The notes under the pieces were generated by a model that ran no database searches, was not told the origin of the DNA, and saw only the letters and a program-made list of their open reading frames with translations. Both the position numbers and the translations under genes were made by a program. Shown here one piece after another: positions 6,776-8,804 of a stretch of 8,804 nt of DNA. Source of the DNA: Erysipelotrichaceae bacterium (GTDB lineage: Bacteria; Bacillota_I; Bacilli_A; Erysipelotrichales; Erysipelotrichaceae); the NCBI GenBank assembly GCA_017418585.1, contig JAFONG010000157.1, forward strand, positions 1 through 8,804, given 5' to 3'. How positions within the stretch are numbered: the stretch's first letter is position 1; every line of letters begins with the position of its first letter.

Positions 6776-7921
6776 ATATGGTTCACACGCTAGCATGTAT
6801 CTTTCAACGTTGTACTGATGTTCGGACTCCGTTCTGGCGAATACGGTACCGCCATCGCACCAGTTCGCGCAGAAGAAGTAGTATCCGTCCGACGTGTCAG
6901 GATGAAGTGCGGCTCTGATCGACGTCTCGTTTGCGCAGCAGATCGGTCCAGGAGGCAGTCCCTGAATCGTATATGTATTGTACGGATCCCACTGATGCGT
7001 ATACCTGGTTTCATCGCCGTGTTCATGGCATTCTTCTTTGGTCAGATCAAACGCATAACAGGCCGTAACCGTTGAACTGAGCGGTATGTAGTCTTCCATT
7101 CTGTTAACGAATACGCCGGATACGAGCGGTGCATCGTCTACGTTTCCTGTTTCCCACTGAACGATGGAAGCCAGAGTGAATACTTCGTGGACAGAGAAAT
7201 CGGAAGCGGCAAAATCGGATTCGTACTTCTCGTAGATCTCAAGCGTCCTGTCCAGGAACTTTCTGGTGATTTCGTCGCAGTTGGTAAATTCGAAGAATTC
7301 ATAAGTATCCGGGAAGAGATAGCCTTCCAGATAGTATTTTACGTCCTCCCCGAAGATGTCTTCCGTCAGGAAAGGATATTCATTCATGTAGGAACGCACG
7401 GTTTCTTCGTTGTTCCAGTATTCCAGAAGTTCTTCTTCCTTTACGGTCGTATTTTCACCGATCTTTCTGGCAAAAGAACGGATAAAGTCTCCTTCATCGA
7501 AAGACAGCGTAACCGTATCCTGATGGGCATTCTTTGGATTCGCCAGGAAAGCCAACAGTTCATCAAGCGTGATGTCGTGCTTATTTCCGTCTTCATCGGT
7601 GATCTGATGCGGAATCTCGAAATAGCCAGCCGCAAAAGAGTATCCCGATATGATCCGGTTATAGTAGTAAACGATATCGGCATCCTTGATGATCTTCATG
7701 GCTTCAAGCTTCTCTAAAGTGGACTTGCCATAAGCTCCTTCATCTACGACAAAAGCCGTCGTCTCGCATCCTGTGGAGCCGTCTTCGCAGATCTGGCCTT
7801 TCAGGAAAGCCTTTGTCGGCTTTAAGGCCGATTTAATGTATATAAGAACTCCGGCAAAGATCCCGATCAAAAGAAACAGGATCACCAGAATACTGATAAC
7901 GATCTTAGTTCTCTTCTTCAT
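6773..7921 (-). CDS. mltG: Endolytic murein transglycosylase MltG (YceG-like)
   Basis: MltG cuts nascent peptidoglycan glycan strands at the membrane and so sets their length, working with the cell-wall synthesis machinery. From the ATG at 7921 the protein has 382 residues: a basic start (MKKRTK), one membrane segment (about 6-30), a LysM-like N-terminal part and the catalytic YceG domain. The domain shows EGYLFPDTY (199-207), LASIVQWETG (250-259) with the catalytic Glu257, and NTYTIQGLPPGPI (315-327). The start at 7921 is preferred over an ATG at 7939 because AGGTGG lies 9 nt upstream and the lysines then directly precede the anchor. It overlaps the DUF1292 gene by 17 nt. The outer part carries ten cysteines (45, 52, 215, 288, 298, 328, 329, 351, 355, 379), far more than usual for a Firmicutes exported enzyme. 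Confidence 0.95.
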   Translation of the reverse strand: MKKRTKIVISILVILFLLIGIFAGVLIYIKSALKPTKAFLKGQICEDGSTGCETTAFVVDEGAYGKSTLEKLEAMKIIKDADIVYYYNRIISGYSFAAGYFEIPHQITDEDGNKHDITLDELLAFLANPKNAHQDTVTLSFDEGDFIRSFARKIGENTTVKEEELLEYWNNEETVRSYMNEYPFLTEDIFGEDVKYYLEGYLFPDTYEFFEFTNCDEITRKFLDRTLEIYEKYESDFAASDFSVHEVFTLASIVQWETGNVDDAPLVSGVFVNRMEDYIPLSSTVTACYAFDLTKEECHEHGDETRYTHQWDPYNTYTIQGLPPGPICCANETSIRAALHPDTSDGYYFFCANWCDGGTVFARTESEHQYNVERYMLACEPY

Positions 7922-8138
7922 AAGCGGATACCACCTCATCGATCATCTGCATCTCTTCTTCATCCTCTACAGGATACAGATTTCCTTCATCGTCATAGAT
8001 CAGAGGATAAAGCTCATCTTCCTTCCCTTCCTCATAAACCACTACATACTGTTTATCGTTGGCATCAAAAGTCATGTAGATTTTCATCTCCACTTCTTTG
8101 CCGTTTTCATCGCTAATAAAAATACTGTTTTCTTTCAT
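7905..8138 (-). CDS. yrzB: DUF1292 protein (YrzB family)
   Basis: A 77-residue, very acidic cytoplasmic protein whose biochemical role is not known. The family pattern is seen in YMTFDANDKQYVVVYEEG, then Y-P-L-I-Y, and an acidic tail VEDEEEMQMIDEVVSAYEE. Its place between the IreB-family gene and mltG is the one it holds in Bacillus, where ruvX lies just upstream; here ruvX is gone. The ribosome site is weak (GAAAG about 9 nt before the ATG), and the leader contains a strong hairpin, so its expression may be controlled at this point. The stop lies 17 nt inside mltG. Confidence 0.9.
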   Translation of the reverse strand: MKENSIFISDENGKEVEMKIYMTFDANDKQYVVVYEEGKEDELYPLIYDDEGNLYPVEDEEEMQMIDEVVSAYEEEN

Positions 8139-8162
8139 AATGATTGCTTTCTTTCGGTTAAC

Positions 8163-8195
8163 GAAACAGACTCTCCGGTTAGGGAGAGCTGTTTC
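8163..8195 (-). promoter_or_regulatory. Strong imperfect hairpin in the ireB-yrzB gap
   Basis: GAAACAG plus CTCTCC pair with GGAGAG and CTGTTTC, giving 13 base pairs with a one-base bulge (8170) and a six-base loop (8177-8182). No T-run follows on either strand, so it is not a standard terminator. A smaller hairpin, TTTCG-TTAAC-CGAAA on the minus strand (about 8152-8166), shares bases with its 3' arm and cannot form at the same time. Such a pair of exclusive structures just upstream of the yrzB start may be a processing site, an mRNA stabiliser or a small regulatory leader. The 89-bp gap holds no other feature that I see. Confidence 0.5.
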
Positions 8196-8227
8196 AACAC
8201 TTATTTGTTTAAATCAGAAGCGATTCC

Positions 8228-8491
8228 TCATGATTCCTTGCTTTCAAGATAATATCTCACAAGTTCTTCAATGATCTCATAACGTTCAACCTGCTGGATA
8301 TTATTACGTGCGTTTTTGTGTGAGGAAATATAGGCGGGGTCATTGCTCATCAGATAACCGGAGATCTGATTTACGGCGTTGTAACCTCTTTCTTCAAGAG
8401 CTTCGGAAACTTCTTTTAACAACTGTTTCATGTTCTCTCTTCTGATCTCTTCAGAAGTAAACAGCATTGTTCTTGACATATTAGAAGCCAT
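8228..8491 (-). CDS. ireB: IreB family regulatory phosphoprotein (DUF965/UPF0297, YrzL)
   Basis: IreB in Enterococcus is a small phosphoprotein substrate of the membrane kinase IreK and a negative regulator of cephalosporin resistance; its exact partner elsewhere is unclear. The 87-residue length is standard. The hallmark core is present: RGYNAVNQISGYLMSNDPAY (35-54), then ISSHKNARNNIQQVERYEII and EELVRYYLE. The N-terminal threonines that IreK phosphorylates in Enterococcus lie in a region that here reads SRTMLFTSEE, so Thr8 and Thr12 are candidates. A very strong ribosome site, AAGGAGGT, lies 5 nt before the ATG at 8491. It follows alaS at 39 bp, as in most Firmicutes, and the gene usually next to it, ruvX, is missing. 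Confidence 0.95.
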   Translation of the reverse strand: MASNMSRTMLFTSEEIRRENMKQLLKEVSEALEERGYNAVNQISGYLMSNDPAYISSHKNARNNIQQVERYEIIEELVRYYLESKES

Positions 8492-8510
8492 ATTCTACCT
8501 CCTTTTCCTC

Positions 8511-8516
8511 ATTATA
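8511..8516 (-). promoter_or_regulatory. Possible -10 box ahead of ireB
   Basis: A perfect TATAAT, preceded directly by GTG, lies 19 nt before the ireB start codon on the minus strand. No convincing -35 is found at 16-18 nt, where the bases read about GTTCAA. It may give ireB and its followers some transcription independent of alaS, but it could also be chance. Confidence 0.25.
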
Positions 8517-8530
8517 CACTATATCGGTAC

Positions 8531-8804
8531 TTATTGAACGAACTTTTCTACTTCGTTAAGGATGAGCTGAGGATCGGTATTGACGCCTCCGCCCTGTGCC
8601 AGATCAGGCTTGCCTCCGCCTCTGCCGTTGGCCAATGCGCAGGCCTTCGAAATGATCTCTCCGCACTTGATTCCGGCTTCCTGAGCCTTGTTTCCGGCAG
8701 ATGCGACCATCGACAGCTTCTCGCCGTTCTGATTCACAACGAACACGAATCCGCCGTCCAGCTTGTTCCTGATGCCGTTGGCATAGTCTTTCAGATTGCC
8801 TTCA
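8531..8804 (-). CDS. alaS: Alanyl-tRNA synthetase, C-terminal end
   Basis: The last 90 residues are present and the gene enters from the right edge of the window. The enzyme charges tRNA-Ala with alanine; this piece is the C-terminal (C-Ala/DHHA1) domain. The hallmark GRGGGKPDLAQGGG is clear, preceded by a helix with ACALAN and followed by a short tail ending in EVEKFVQ. The reading frame is open from the window edge through LDGGFVFVVNQNGEKL, so a shorter start at the internal GTG (8746) is not real. Its place directly ahead of the IreB-family gene is conserved in Firmicutes. Confidence 0.97.
   Translation of the reverse strand, partial: EGNLKDYANGIRNKLDGGFVFVVNQNGEKLSMVASAGNKAQEAGIKCGEIISKACALANGRGGGKPDLAQGGGVNTDPQLILNEVEKFVQ

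Noticed and set aside
6763..6786. Longer udk start at a GTG
   Set aside because: It would read through the strong ribosome site TAAGGAG and add eight residues not typical of uridine kinases.
7922..7939. Upstream ATG as mltG start
   Set aside because: It has no ribosome site, while the ATG at 7921 has AGGTGG at 9 nt and gives the usual Lys-rich start before the anchor.
8163..8195. Intrinsic terminator between ireB and yrzB
   Set aside because: The stem is strong but no T-run follows on either strand.
7187..8252. Two long plus-strand frames (176 and 159 residues)
   Set aside because: They are antisense to mltG and yrzB, have no family resemblance, and the second crosses an intergenic hairpin.
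8531..8746. Separate 71-residue gene
   Set aside because: The frame stays open to the window edge and is simply the end of alaS.

Overview
The window looks like a low-to-moderate GC Firmicutes chromosome. An Erysipelotrichia-like relative is my best guess, from the compact ComEC and the gene order, but the taxon is inferred and not proven. All twelve genes I can support lie on the minus strand, so transcription runs from high to low coordinates. Both window edges cut a gene: alaS at the right and a U32-family protein at the left.

Right half (8804 to about 5590), in transcription order: the 3' end of alaS, an IreB-family gene (yrzL), a DUF1292 gene (yrzB), mltG, udk and greA. This is a trimmed version of the conserved Firmicutes cluster alaS-yrzL-ruvX-yrzB-mltG-(yrrM, U32 peptidases)-udk-greA. 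The Holliday-junction resolvase gene ruvX is absent from its usual slot, where an 89-bp spacer with a strong hairpin is found instead. The genes combine translation (alanyl-tRNA synthetase), cell-wall synthesis control (IreB, MltG), pyrimidine salvage (Udk) and transcript-cleavage rescue of RNA polymerase (GreA). The MltG ectodomain carries ten cysteines, which is odd for a Firmicutes surface protein.

Junction (5589-5655): a candidate promoter overlaps the end of greA, followed by a hairpin and a T-run immediately before the next start codon. The only good Shine-Dalgarno sequence for that gene lies inside the hairpin.

Left half (5588 to 1): a tightly packed chain with an unrecognised membrane-anchored protein (probable C-terminal Ig-like fold), comEA, comEC, holA, a single-chain iron-sulfur L-serine dehydratase, and the start of a U32-family (TrhP/RlhA-like) protein. 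Consecutive genes overlap by 4, 41, 0, 26 and 14 nt, so strong translational coupling is likely. The chain links DNA-uptake genes to a clamp-loader subunit, then to serine catabolism and probable RNA hydroxylation.

I found no tRNA, rRNA, CRISPR array, insertion sequence or plus-strand gene. Nothing in the window is clearly a new defence or mobile system. The best leads are the unknown gene ahead of comEA, the hairpin leader in front of it, the cysteine-rich MltG, the ComEC lacking its usual membrane motif and the missing ruvX.
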